64,000 bases of DNA from Symbiodinium sp. CCMP2592 (GCA_905221615.1 CAJNDT010003279.1:154501-218500), one strand, 5' to 3'. Positions 25,521 to 37,299 are shown, counted from the first letter of the stretch. Program-made: numbers and translations. Notes: a model not told the origin generated them from the sequence alone.

Positions 25521-28500
25521 GTACTACTAGTACTACTACGACTACTACGACTACTACCCCTCCTCCTGCTGCGACGACGACGACGACGATGGCGACGAAC
25601 TGCAAAGATGCCATGCCTATCACCAACACCATGGCCGTCCTCGTGATGCCCAATACGGAAGATAGCAAAACAGCAACCGAACGCAAGGCAGCATCACGGT
25701 ATCACTCACGCGGATGCTTCCGCGATAGGGTTAAATGCATTTTCGAAAAAAAAGAAAACGAGAAGCTTCAAAGTTCAAGGATAGATCCAGAACACCAAAA
25801 CCTAGACTCGCAGAAAGCCTGGAAGAGCAACGCAAAGCAATGCGGAACTGGCCAAAACCCTGTCCGACCACCTTGATGGAGGGAACCTTAAACGCCGGCC
25901 TGGGGAATCTAGGCAGCACCTCCGGCGCCACATAGTACGGCCTGCCGCGAATCTGCAAAGCATAAACTAGCTAAAGTTCCTGATGTGCTGGGATGAAACA
26001 AGTGCTCCAATCGAACCAACAAATATAGAGTCCAACTGCGCTAGGAATCTTGGACTTTGTCGAAGTGTCTTGCAGGAACAAAGCAAAATCAATTAGCAGT
26101 AGTGCTGATGGCGCTCGTCATCACCGGTGGTATGTGAGCCGTGCAGGCTGCTGAAGGTGTCCGTTGCTATGATGAATGGGAAGAAGATCACGATGCTCGT
26201 GGTAATGACAATGATGAAGATTGATGAAACTGGTCGCGACGATAACTCTTGTCTGGCTGGAAAGGCTTGTTTGTGAAACGAAAAGGATGGAATTAAGGAT
26301 GCGATTATGGTGTCATGCACAGATTTCGAGCTTAGGCTATCAGCAGTAAGATCCCGAGACCACGACAAGCAGGCGCAACCTCCCCTTCTTCTGAATGGAC
26401 ATGCAGGCAGCGCGTGCCGACTTTGGAGCTGAACGAAGCCACCGAATGCCGACTGGCCTGGCACAATTCAAACGATAGATGTTTGCAGGTTCTGCTTTGA
26501 AGCCTGGCATATAGGCTGCAGGAACGGCTCGAACCTTCAGAGCTGCGGAAGCGCAGCGAGTCGAGTCTCAGACTTAGGACCTGACGGTCTCTCACCCTTT
26601 GTGAAAGTTTCAGAACGTGAAAACTCTTGATGTTGGTGTGCACAGGGGCCGAAGGCCTCCAAGCTTTATAGGCAGCAGCCCACCACACAGTCCACCCCAG
26701 TATAGTCATCTAACCGTCGTCGTCGCTGTTGTTTGTAGCACTTGCTGTCGTGGTGGTAGCAGTGGCAGTAGACTGGTAGCAGTTGTCCTCGTCGTAGGAC
26801 TCCTCGTCGTGGTCGTCCTGGTCATCGTCGTCGTCGTCATGGTGGTCGTGGTCGTCGTGGTCGTCGTAAAGTCGCGAAGGTCGTGGTGGTCGTGGTGATC
26901 GTGGTGGCCGTGGTGGTCGTTCGTGGTGGTCGTGGTGGTCGTGGTGGTCGCGGTCGTCGCGGTCGTCGCGGTCGTCGTGGTCGTCGTGGTCGTCGTGGTC
27001 GTCGTGGTCTTCGTGGTCGTCGTGGTCGTCGTGGTCGTCGTGGTCGTCGTGGTCGTCGTGATCGTCGTGGTCGTCGTGGTCGTCGCGTCGTGGTCGTCGC
27101 GTCGTGGTTGTCGTGGTCGTCGTGGTCGTCGTGGTCGTCGTGGTCGTCGTGGTCGTCGTGGTCGTCGTGGTCGTCGTGGTCGTCGTGATCGTCGTGGTCG
27201 TCGTGGTCGTCGCGTCGTGGTCGTCGCGTCGTGGTTGTCGTGGTCGTCGTGGTCGTCGTGGTCGTCGTGGTCGTCGTGGTCGTCGTGGTCGTGGTGGCGG
27301 CGGCGGCGGCAGTGGTGGTAACAGCATCCTTCTTCTCTCTTGGTGGTGTACCACTGCCGTCGCAGGGCAACGTGCTACATGTTTGAAAATCTTGCTCACC
27401 GCAAGCTTGGCCGTGCCTCGAAATGTGCAGCAATGCCGAAGTCAATGATCTTGAGAACGTTGTCTGGAGTGGGTGCTGGAGGGGTTTCCGAGTTTACGGG
27501 TGCGGACGGGGCCTCGAGGTTCTACATCTGACATCAATTCCAGACCCATGACGTGACACACAATGGGGCGATTTCATCACTAGCAGGCTATGGAGTCAAA
27601 TGCGGAACCTGAAGTCGGAAGGTGCAGACCACAGTCCCCACAAAAGCGTCATGAGCGGTGACACGATCACGCCATGGTCTGTGATCATCACCATCACGGT
27701 CACAAGGCGAAGAACAGCAGCACCACAAGTACTGTTCTGGCACTGAGAAGCTGAAAAATCGCAACAACACTTACACATCGACTGATGAAAAGAGTAGTGG
27801 TACCAGCACCAACAACAGTCACTGTCATCTGCAACATCACCATGAAGATAGAAATAAGAGCAGCACTAGGAAGAAGCCGATCAGACACGACGACGGCGAT
27901 AATGATCAGATGCAACGACCTCGATCATACCACCTCTTGTGCAAATGCTGTTCTTCATGGCGTCACAACCCTGAACCTATCAACCTGCCACCCGCAAGCC
28001 CGACACTGCACCAAAACTCCCTGAGCACCCTACACCCTAAACTCTAAACCCTAAACTTTAAACCGTAAAGCCAGTCTAAACTTTAAACCCTAAACATCTC
28101 TAAACCCTAAACTCTAAACCGTAAAGTCTCCCGGACAGCTCCTTTGATCGGCGCTTTCTTCAAGAAGAGGAAGTTTTCCTCGAAGGCTCAAAGACAAAGC
28201 ACATCTCCACGGGCCCAGCATGATAAGAGTTCTAGTCTTAAGAAGAAAGGATTCATATTACTTCGTATTCATCACCATAATAATTGGCTGTCAGCAGCTT
28301 TTTGCCTTTAAGCACTCGAGCTTCGGTTACGCAAGCTTTTCTGCCAGGGCAAGGGCTTCCCAAAACTTCCAGTTGCTTGGGGCGTGAAGCATGAAAAATC
28401 TGAAGTATATGTCACGTCTCTGGTGACTTCAACTTGGGCTTTTGGGATGAGCTTCGGCTTGGAACTTGCTCACATCACCGTAACTATCAAACCGGCAGCT

Positions 28501-28964
28501 CTGCTGCCGTTATGATACCAGTACTCCCTTCGTGATATTGTCATCACAAGTACTGATAAGTACAATATCAAAGCCAAGCCCTCTGAGCTCAAAGCGGGCT
28601 TCAAGTCGCGGTGGCAGACTCCATTCTGCGGGGGCAAGTTCGGTCCAGAGCTTTGTGGACTTCGGGGTTAGGGCTGAGGCTTTACATATTCGGGGTGTTG
28701 GCTTGAACACAAAGACTCCGTCGAACTGAGCAGCCAGGTACAGCTTCGGGCTCGAGCGCCTTAGGAGATGCCCTCAGCTGCTTCTCTGTGCCTCATGCAT
28801 GTACACCATGGCTTTAAAGATCTGCTGCATGATGATGGCCTGGGAACACACAAAGGGGGGAGATTTAGCAGTAGTAGTAGTAGTAGTAGTCGTCGTCGTA
28901 GTCGTAGTCGTAGTCGTAGTCGTAGTCGCAGTCGCAGTCGCAGTCGCAGTAGCAGTAGCAGTAG

Positions 28965-29038
<74 letters not shown>

Positions 29039-29040
29039 CT

Positions 29041-29104
<64 letters not shown>

Positions 29105-32100
29105 TAGTAGATTGCATCGACCGACCGAAGTCCGTGCATAGTAGTAGTAGTAGTAGTCGTCGTCGTCGTCGTGGCAGTTGTAGCAGCTGTTGTTGTTGTT
29201 GTAATAGTAGCAGTACAAGCAATAGTAGCAGTAGTAGCAGTAGTAGTAGTAGTAGCAGTAGTAGTAGTAGAAGCAGAAATTGGTAGTCGGCTCGTCCTTG
29301 TCCTCATCATGGTAAAGGCAGTGTGTAGAATATAAGAAGGAGCAAGTAGAATGTAGAACGTCTGGTGGTGGTGGCCGTAAGAGCAGGAGAATCAAAAGCA
29401 GCAGTGGCACAATTCCGGTACTCACTGCCTGGAGCTCGCCAGCTCTCTTATACTTCTGGCAAGCAGAGAAGCAAGCGCAACCTGAACAATTACAACTTCA
29501 AGCGCCTTACAGGCAAAGTGCGAACATTGTCAACACGAAAACCATGAGACGTCGACTCTTCAGCCAAGTATCCACGAGCAGGAACCACAATGAACCCCAA
29601 ATAAGACCCTAAACTTACCCTACTCCCTAGACACCGGCCCAGCGCAGCAATCCAGGGCCGCGGCTGCATCTGCCTCGGACATCCTGCCCTGGAGATTTGG
29701 CAGCTTTAGGCATGAGATGAGGGTAAGATCCAGGTCCAGGAGCAAGCAAGTCCCCAAATTCCGAACTCACAATGGCATCGCATAGCATCAGCATCGCGCC
29801 GCAGCCGGGCTCTGCTGTGTGGTCAAGCGCCTCAACACCCCAAGGGCAATCACGTGCACCTGCTCCAAGATGGCATCGAAGAGCTCTCCGCCCTTGCAGC
29901 ACCTGAGACACAAAACTCAATCATGGGTGCTTCTCAACACAGTGCGATTGTGCTTGAAAGCACCACGGAGAGTACCAGATTTATCATCCCTAGCGCTTGA
30001 TGCTGGAGCAGTGCTGACAATCGCTGAAGGTGGATTGTCGCCGGTCTTTTTATCTGACGATGGATCTGCTGCCACGCGTTACGTGCAGGATCACTGTGAG
30101 AGAGGTCAGCGCCGCTTGAGATCAGTGGTTGAGGTCAGTGGGCCCAAGCCTGGTTCTTAGATTTGGCAGTGCTGTCAGGCCGCTGACATCAACAGGTGCA
30201 GACTGGGAGCCTATCCCCAGTAACGTGCCGGCATCCACAACACAAAAAACGCACCGCTCGAAGCCTTTTGCACATCCTTTTGGATCCCCCCAAGTATGCG
30301 GCCGTCCCGATCGGCCATGACCGAAAGTCTCCGGGCCAGTTCGCGGACGAGAACGCACACTCACATGCAATTCTGACACAAACCTCGCCGTGTCGATCTC
30401 TTTGATACTAGTCTGCTGCGTAGTCTCCTCATAAATGTGAGTCCTCGCCATCGGGTGACATGTTTCTTGCATGCTGGAAGTTTTGAACCTGTCTGGGTTC
30501 CGTCAAGAGCCTTATGCTTCGGCATGTTTGACTCCTCCTTCACACCCCAAACCAGCAGGGTGCTTCAGGGCCTTGCCCCAAGTCCCAGCAACCCCCGCTC
30601 ATCCCTGAGACTGCACAAACCCGCGAGGCCCCTAGCAAACACTCCTGCAAAAAAATCCGTGTTTCAATGGCCCCGTGTATATCTACACTAGCACGAAAAG
30701 ACAAGTCCTGACAAGAACCCAGAAGCCGAAGATCCCAACTGAGTTGCGAGCTCCATTATCAAATAAATCTGCTTGGAGTCCTCGAAATACTCAAAGACTT
30801 TGATGATGTTCCTCAGGGAAGGGAGGTTGACGATTTGTGCCTGGCTGCCAGGTGATGAAGCAGAAAAGGTGTGTTAGAAAGAAGGGCCAAAGCCTGCTGG
30901 AGATCAGTCTTGGGGCCTGTCCGACACTGAAGGCAAATCTCGAACTAATCAAGTTGTCTATCTGGTTCAAAGGACACCTTGATTGCCAACAGCCTGGTTC
31001 TGAGGGTCTCAAAGCCCCAAAGCCAATCGATTCTGAGCGAGATGCGGATGATCCATGGAGAACATGGTCTTGATCTCGCGCTCCAGCCTGCGTGCCGTCC
31101 GAGAGCGGGGCTTCATGCTCGAGCGGGTGTCCAACAGTGATAGCCCTTGCAGTTGGAGCAGTGACACAGGGCCAGCAGCACCGAGGAGCAGGAGCAGTGG
31201 TAACATCAGCTCCACTTAAAGCATCATGGGACTTAGTAACTAGGGTTATAATTAGGGTAGCTATACTTATAACCCCAATTAAGATACTTAAAACCATACT
31301 TACTAAGTCCCGTGATCCTCCTAGCAGCAGTAAGATGACAGAAACGACATTGGCGGGTGGCAACGGTTCTTGGCATGGCACAGTGCTGACAACAGTGATG
31401 ATAGCGATGATACCGAGAAGATGATGAGGGGGAGGAGTGAGGAACATCCGCACGATTCCTCACGGTTCCTCACGACATGATGGCAATATTAACAATGGCT
31501 TCTCTCTCTTTCATCTGGATCTGAATTCGTACGTGAAACCGACCCTCCAAGCGGAAAATCACAAGAAAGGAAAGTCACAGTATCGGCCTGTCATACTTGG
31601 GTACGCGGCTCTTGACGATGATCTTCAAAGCCTGGCGACCCAGTAACACTCCCGCCGCTACTACCATCACATCTACGAACAGTCTAGGGCTCATCTTGGG
31701 CGACTTGAACACGAACCCTAAACCCCGAGCAACAAGCTCAGATGCAAAGCACTTAAAGGATCATGGGACTCAGTAACTAGGGTTATTATTAGGGTAACTA
31801 TACTTATAACACCAATCAGGGGCTTATCACCTTACTTACTAAGTCCCATGATCCTCCAGGCATCATTACTTTGCCACTTCGTCTTGCATGGTCCGAAACC
31901 CTGAACCCTGAGCCGCCGAGCCTCAAACCCTGCAAGTGTGCTTTTGCAGGGGAACTCGGCCGAGTTTCGGCGAGCTCCCCAAAAAGACTCAAGGGGGTAC
32001 TTGCAGGATCATGGGACTTAGTAAGTAAGGTTTTGAATATCTTAATTGGTGTTTTCAGTATAGTTACCCTAATTTATAACCCTAGCTACTAAGTCCCATG

Positions 32101-32578
32101 ATCCTTTAAGTATCGCAAATGCGCCGGAGCGAGAAGCGTGCTGGAACGGCCCGATCGACGCCCGAGAGCTTCTCCTGCGCACGACCTCAGCGTACGTTGG
32201 GATTGGGGTCCGAAACTCTAGCATGCTTTGGAGCCTTAGCCTGAAGCGGCAAAGCTGGCGCATAGCTGAGTCCGCGGCAGACTTTGGCGAAGCCGCCCTC
32301 GCCCAGAACGTCACTGCAGCGTCCGAGCATGGAGGAATGGTTCTGGGTGGGGATCGTGGGTTCAGGGTTTGCTGCTCAGGGCAGACTGGATTGAATGACG
32401 AAGAAGCGATGACTATGCCATCACGGCAAGCATACAGTACGGACGACATCACACCTAGACGTGAACACCGCGCTTGGGACACTGTTGAAAAGCTACACCG
32501 CATCAAGCTGCAGCTGAAAGACAAAAGATGTCTATAAGAGCCGCACTGCTCATCGAACTCAAAGCGCTCACGCACATC
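15539..32578 (-). CDS. Calcium-dependent protein kinase (CDPK-type: kinase domain plus four EF-hands), partial at both ends, at least 24 exons
   Basis: Ser/Thr kinase switched on by Ca2+ through its own EF-hands. Exons (minus strand, high to low): 32578-32547, 32313-32241, 31631-31588, 31087-31046, 30811-30752, 29902-29860, 29688-29665, 28839-28792, 28625-28596, 27463-27417, 25952-25920, 25173-25138, 24714-24651, 24367-24305, 23374-23312, 22616-22580, 20863-20815, 20182-20152, 20003-19947, 19418-19362, 18638-18600, 18058-18016, 17194-17142, 15584-15539. Motifs in order: GEGGFAKV loop, ALKII lysine, LEREIKTM, DHPNIIKVFEYFED, CKGGELFDAI, SEADAAIIMQQI, HRDLKP, IDFGIA, YYVAPE, DCWSAGV, LLSGIFPF, LIKKLLQKSPEQRLS, DPWL, junction FKKAALHVLARQ, then EF loops DQDGDGIITFNE, DADGSGEIDYTE, DKNDDGRISLKE and DTNGDG. 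Donors: 17 GC, 4 GT, 3 GA; acceptors all AG. Phases agree at nearly every join. Exceptions: one base is unaccounted for between the HRDLKP and DFG exons; short exons seem missing before and after the YYVAPE exon; the N-terminus and the end of EF4 were not found. About 371 residues are recovered. Individual ends may be off by a few bases. Confidence 0.85.
17228..17342. repeat. Telomere-like block, kinase intron
   Basis: TTTAGGG alternating with TTTTGGGG motifs, upstream of the exon at 17194. Confidence 0.75.
17562..17675. mobile_element. Foldback element copy 4, kinase intron
   Basis: Same ends as copy 3, with one change (CACGATCC). Lies in the intron that splits EF-hand 3 (18016 to 17194). 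Confidence 0.9.
17713..17820. repeat. Second inverted-repeat family, copy B (kinase intron)
   Basis: TAGGGGTTTCCGAAAAGTAG pairs with CTATTTTCGGAAACCCCCAT; same core TTTCCGAAAA and GGATCCTA interior as copy A. Lies 38 bp from foldback copy 4. Confidence 0.75.
20964..21057. mobile_element. Foldback element copy 5, kinase intron
   Basis: Slightly shorter copy (about 94 bp) with an internal deletion. It ends 101 bp upstream of the exon starting at 20863. Confidence 0.85.
21905..22335. repeat. Degenerate tandem repeats, kinase intron
   Basis: ACATGACATGGCATAACA-type units to about 22190, then CTAC units and ACAGACAG units. No exon seen within. Confidence 0.75.
24388..24500. mobile_element. Foldback element copy 6, kinase intron, with 21-bp flanking repeat
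   Basis: Flanked by identical 21-bp sequences at 24371-24391 and 24500-24520 (starting GCAGTGATCTTC), so the insertion duplicated its target. The left repeat ends 4 bp from the exon edge at 24367, so the 3' splice region itself was duplicated. Confidence 0.9.
25376..25560. repeat. (TAC)n microsatellite, kinase intron
   Basis: TAC with some TGC units, between the YYVAPE and DCWSAG exons. The missing short exon should be in this intron. Confidence 0.95.
26700..27312. repeat. (GTCGTG)n microsatellite, kinase intron
   Basis: About 600 bp of GTCGTG/GTCGTC units with two larger near-identical blocks, between the DFG and YYVAPE exons. ORFs of 200+ codons on both strands are artefacts of the repeat. 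Confidence 0.95.
28028..28130. repeat. Telomere-like CCCTAAA block, kinase intron
   Basis: About ten CCCTAAAC-type motifs between the HRDLKP and DFG exons. Confidence 0.75.
28868..29277. repeat. (AGT)n microsatellite, kinase intron
   Basis: AGT units with AGTCGT and AGC variants, 30 bp upstream of the exon at 28839; broken at 29110-29140. Confidence 0.95.
31213..31325. mobile_element. Foldback element copy 7, kinase intron
   Basis: Ends CACTTAAAGCATCATGGG and CCCGTGATCCTCCTAG. Between the exons at 31588 and 31087. Confidence 0.85.
31751..31860. mobile_element. Foldback element copy 8, kinase intron
   Basis: Ends ACTTAAAGGATCATGGG and CCCATGATCCTCCAGG. Between the exons at 32241 and 31631. 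Confidence 0.85.
31998..32112. mobile_element. Foldback element copy 9, same kinase intron as copy 8
   Basis: Opposite orientation to copy 8, 138 bp away. Two independent insertions in one 609-bp intron. Confidence 0.9.
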
Positions 32579-33514
32579 CTGCAGACAAGTGAGGCAGTCA
32601 GGCAGCAACGATGTTCCTCCAGTGATAGTGACAGTCGCATGGCTAAACGTCAGCAGAAGAACGAAACCCTCGTCCTGTCGAAGTGACACCGCATGTCCAT
32701 GTAGACAAAATCTTGAGACATCCTCTATATACACACATATATACGTATGTAAGTTAATATGACATGTGCCAAACATAGAGAAGAGAAAACTTTCCTCTGG
32801 ACCAGCCTTGCCAGCATTTTCCACGAAATAGACCTGCACAAAGCTGGCGAAGGTCAACAGTCAGACGAAGGGTTTCGCAAACAGAGGGCTTCGCATGTAT
32901 AGGTGTACCTAAGGTAAAGAAAGGGGGAATCTCAGTTTTCATCATCCTGAATCCATATTCCAACTTCTGGGCTTCACTGTGGGGCTGCGGGTTGAGAGTT
33001 TAGGGTTTACGACGTGATCCAGGGCTACGGTTATCACGGATCGGCGCACATTCATGCATCTGCATGCCTGCATGCCTTCATGCATTCGCACATTCATGCA
33101 GTCTTTCATGCATACACACACATACATACATACATGCATACATTCATTCATTCATACTTGTATATGTTTGCGGCCTGTTCTGGCCAGTGCATATTGAATC
33201 TTACTGGCCTTGATAATTCTTCTCGTGCTGTTCGCTTCTGCCGAGCGGCTTTGGGCTTTAGGCCTAGGGTTTGGAGTGTAGGGGTCGGGGTTTGGAGTTT
33301 GGAGTGGAATGCTCAGAGTTTCGGAGCTCCCTTCAGACTCAGCGCCCACGCCTGACAGATACCAGCCCTCGAGCCCCTAAACTGAAACCTCAATGGCCCG
33401 CAATCCTAACGCTTAAATTCTTATACATCACCCCCCAAAAAAACTTAGTTGAATGCGAGGAAGGGACCTTCTGAGTCGGCCCCCGTCGGTGACCCTGCGC
33501 AGCATTTGGGCTTC

Positions 33515-33628
33515 AACTGGGAGGATTACGGGACTTAGTGAGGAAGGTTGTAATTGCCGTAATTGGGGTTATAAGTATAGTTACCCTACTTATGACCCTA
33601 GTTACTAAGTCCCATGTTCCTTTAAGTA
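33515..33628. mobile_element. Foldback element copy 10
   Basis: Diverged left end (GGGAGGATTACGGGACTTAG); right end TTACTAAGTCCCATG then TTCCTTTAAGTA. Upstream of the known kinase exons. Confidence 0.8.
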
Positions 33629-34617
33629 GTCTGTGGCAGCGGCTTCTTGTGGCGTGTTTCGGGCTGGTAGATATCTCGGGGTTGACGACATGGCACCAAG
33701 ATCAGGAATCAGGGACGATTGCACCACATGGTCTCGATGTCCCGTCCCGGAAGCATCTTGAGATTCACTTTTGAAGTTCCAGACACATTGAGCAGAGCCT
33801 ACCTCGGCATGTTTGGGATGTGCAAAGGCGCATTCCGTCGGGAACGACTTGACGGTCGCAGTCTGAGAGATCCAACTGCCCTCCCTTAGCAGCAGCCCAT
33901 TCGTGTGGCAACAGGCAGCAGCAGCAGCAGCATCATCGTCATCACCTGCGCAACCACCAAAACTACCACAATCGTGGTTGGGTCGTCAGAAGAAGAGCAC
34001 TTGCAAAGAACCACATCCCTTGCAGTGAACACAGCTCGGCGCACTCGATGGTGGCTGTCACCACAGTTGAACCAATAGCAGTACCTGTCGAGGCTGGCAG
34101 CCCGTGAAGATGTCATGCCATGGTCTGCGCAAACAATCTTCAGACAGCACGAAAACAACGGCGGGACAGAACTGCCGTGGCGTTGCCTGGCACAACAGCT
34201 AGCAGGATCCCCACCTTGGATATGCAATCGTGTGCGAAGCAACAACAACCGCTCACATGTTGGGCCAAGTAGTCTCAGCTTCGGTTCCCAACCGAGGGTG
34301 TGAAGACCGAACACTAGAAGATCAAAATATGCCGCGCCACTCTCCACCGCCAAGCTGGAGGTCTCAGAATCGCTTGCCTGGCAGCAAGAATAACCTTCAG
34401 AATAACTCCCAGCTTCACTGCCGTATCACACGTCCTGTCAAAACTGCGAGAGAGCACGATTGGTCCCAGTGAAGTACTGACTAATGCCAAATTCGTCGCA
34501 CCAGCACAGACCCTCAAGCGTTGATGTTACTGCAACAAGGAGCTGACGATCAGCAAGGAAACGCCTCAACACGCCACACCCTCAATCCTGGGCAGTGGAT
34601 CCTAAATCTTTCACCAC

Positions 34618-34905
34618 TCTTTCGACTCTTTCACCGCCCGAAACCCTAAACCCTATACCCCCTCCCCTAAACCCTAAACCCTGAACCCTAAACCCTCTAC
34701 CTGAAACCCCGACTTGGTGCCGAATGCTCAAAACCTGAGCGCCTGGGACTCCGATGCGCTGGACTCTTCGCTTTCGTCTTCGCACTGGCACGGTCTTTTG
34801 GGATTTAGGGTTTCGGGTTTCAGGGTTTCGAGTTAAGGGGTTTCGGGTTTGAGGGGTTTAGGGGTTTAGGGTCTCGAGCTTTGGGATTTAGGGTGCTTGG
34901 CTCAG
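34618..34905. repeat. Telomere-like blocks, opposed
   Basis: CCCTAAACC run (34640-34710) followed by TTTAGGG run (34798-34890). Confidence 0.75.
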
Positions 34906-35254
34906 GATTCAGGATTTATTGTTTCACATATTTTGTTTCGCACAAGGGTAAGGGGCGAGGCATGGCTCGTCGGGCTCAGGTTTTCGAGGCCCCCCGTTAA
35001 GTTGTGGCTTGTGTTCCTTTCAACGGTGCCTGCGATATCGGCTTGTGGCCACAGGCGCCCATTGCTCAGGCAGCAATCTCTGTGAACACTTGGAACAAGG
35101 GTTGAAAGTCTAGCCACTCCAAAGTTCTGGTGGCAGATGTCTGAACTCCACTTGGCTCCATCGTCTGATGGGTGCGGGACGAGAACTCAGCTTCTGCTTT
35201 ACCATGGCAAAGGGCCCAGCTGAAACGGCTGCGCGGACCCGGGCACTCATGTGA

Positions 35255-35392
35255 GAGGGACCCTTATAGGGGGGACGGGGGAGGGAGGGTAGGGGTCTTT
35301 TCCTTCCGAAACAGGCGTTGTCAAGTCCTTATTACAGCAGGTGTTAAGCCCCCCCCCACCCCCCTCCCCCCTACCCCCATAAGGGTCCCTAT
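35255..35392. repeat. G-rich/C-rich inverted repeat
   Basis: AGGGACCCTTATAGGGGGG and a poly-G/A arm pair with a poly-C arm ending CCCCATAAGGGTCCCT. Could fold as a long hairpin. Confidence 0.7.
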
Positions 35393-35994
35393 GCTTATGA
35401 CAAGGAGCATGGGAAAGGGTCCACTGTACCCAGGCCGGGCTCCTCGATAAGGTGCCGTGAAGATCAGCGGCAATTCTTCTAGGAATTATGGGGTCCAGAG
35501 CAGGAGGAGGAGGAGGAACAAGAAGTTCGCAACTTCAAGCAGCTCACAGACACTCAAGATGTGTGCATTCGCACTGAGAGGCTGGCGTGTGAACGTTCAA
35601 TGAAGCAACAACCTTTATAGTCGCTCTTGCTCGAGGCATTCTCATTCAATGTCACTGCTCTATGTTGCGGAAGGGAGCAAATCGTATTTCAAAAGACCGG
35701 AAGCAAGTCAACACACCAAAGCTGAAAATTGTGTTTACGACCCCAAAAGGCCAAACCCCAAAGGCATCCCAATGGCCTGTTAGCCTTGCTATCTTCCAGA
35801 CCTCTCCCACGACAGAAAAGCCGCGCCCACACCTTAATGAAAGCATGATGAACACAACGAGATGCTCTCTGCATCATATCGCGTATACCCATCTAGCCAA
35901 CTAGCTACCTTAGAGAGACATGCGAGTTGTGCATTAATACGATTGTCGTCATCGGCGATGGACTGCCGATGGTTTTGGATTTTGACGCTACTGA

Positions 35995-36082
35995 TGATGG
36001 TGATGGTGATGGTGATGGTGATGGTGATGGTCATGGTCATGCTGATGGTCATGGTCATGCTGATGGTCATGGTAATGGCACT
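35995..36082. repeat. (GATGGT)n microsatellite
   Basis: Repeated GATGGTGATGGT with CATGGT variants. Confidence 0.9.
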
Positions 36083-36904
36083 TCTTGCTACTAGCGTTGC
36101 TATTTAACCCTTGAAAGACCCAAGCGTCATGTTACAGGCCGGCATCCGCTTTTGGTCTGACTCTGCCGGAGGAGGCTGTCGCAGCCGGAACTCGGATTGA
36201 ATCCTTCGTTGCACAACGTAATCTGAAAGGTCCAACTGTCCACTGGACTGTCCATGGAAGGATGTAGCGCTTCAAAGCCAATGTGCTTCATCCAACAAAA
36301 CGCTTGTGGATCGTCCCTATCAAAGCGAGCAGCTCGGACCTGGCAAACAATCTTCGTTGAACCAAGCTGGTGCTATGTGCAGCCGGACAACAGAACTACA
36401 AAATAGACTCGCGAGCGTAAAGTCTCAGATCATGGAACGTGAGTGCTGAAGAGTCTGGCTTCGCCAGAACTCATGCAATTCAACTAAAAGACTTTGGATC
36501 GGACATTAAACAACGACACGACTGGTGGTCATGCCTTCAGGTCCAATGGATACCGGATGCACTTTTTCTGAGGTCTTGTCAAGCTTGTTGCTGCTGCTCA
36601 TGCTGCAATTGCAAAAAATTACGACTACGACGACAACTAAGACCACTGCTACTGCTGCGGCTGCTACTCCTTTTTGCTGCTGCCGCTGCTGCCGCTGCTG
36701 CTGCTGCTACTACAACTGCTCCTAACTCCGGTCCTTAAGGGGGGGTGGTTCAAGAGGGGAGGGTACAAGGGATCCTTACAAAACCTTAAGGGCACCTTAG
36801 GGAGCACGAGAGAGAACTAGGGATTAGTAATTAGCAAGTTATCTATCCACCTTAGAGCCCCCTCCCATAAGGATACTGTAAATTCTACTGCGGCTGCTAC
36901 TGCC

Positions 36905-37267
36905 AGTAGGTCAGTAGGACTACTCCTACTAGTTATTATTCCTTCTGCCCCTACTACTCCTACCAATTGTAGGACTCCTACTACTACTCCTACTACTCCT
37001 ACTGGTCCTACTACTTCTACTTCTCCTACTACTCCTACTACTACTCCAACTACTACTCCTACTACTACTCCTACTACTACTCCTACTACTCCTGCTACTG
37101 GGATGCTCCTACCACTCCTACTACTCCTTTTCCTACTACTCTTACTCTAACTACAACTACAAAATCTACGACTACCTCTACTACAACTACGACCACGCCA
37201 CTACCACGACCACGACGACCACGACCACAACGACCACGACCGCGACCGCGACCACGCCACTACCACT

Positions 37268-37299
<32 letters not shown>

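Noticed and set aside
26710-27448. ORFs of 100-229 codons on both strands
   Set aside because: They are translations of the (GTCGTG)n array, giving only RRPRRP, TTTT or VVVV strings; no real protein.
28761-29425. Poly-Ser, poly-Leu, poly-Thr and poly-Tyr ORFs
   Set aside because: All frames of the (AGT)n array are open; artefact of triplet repeat.
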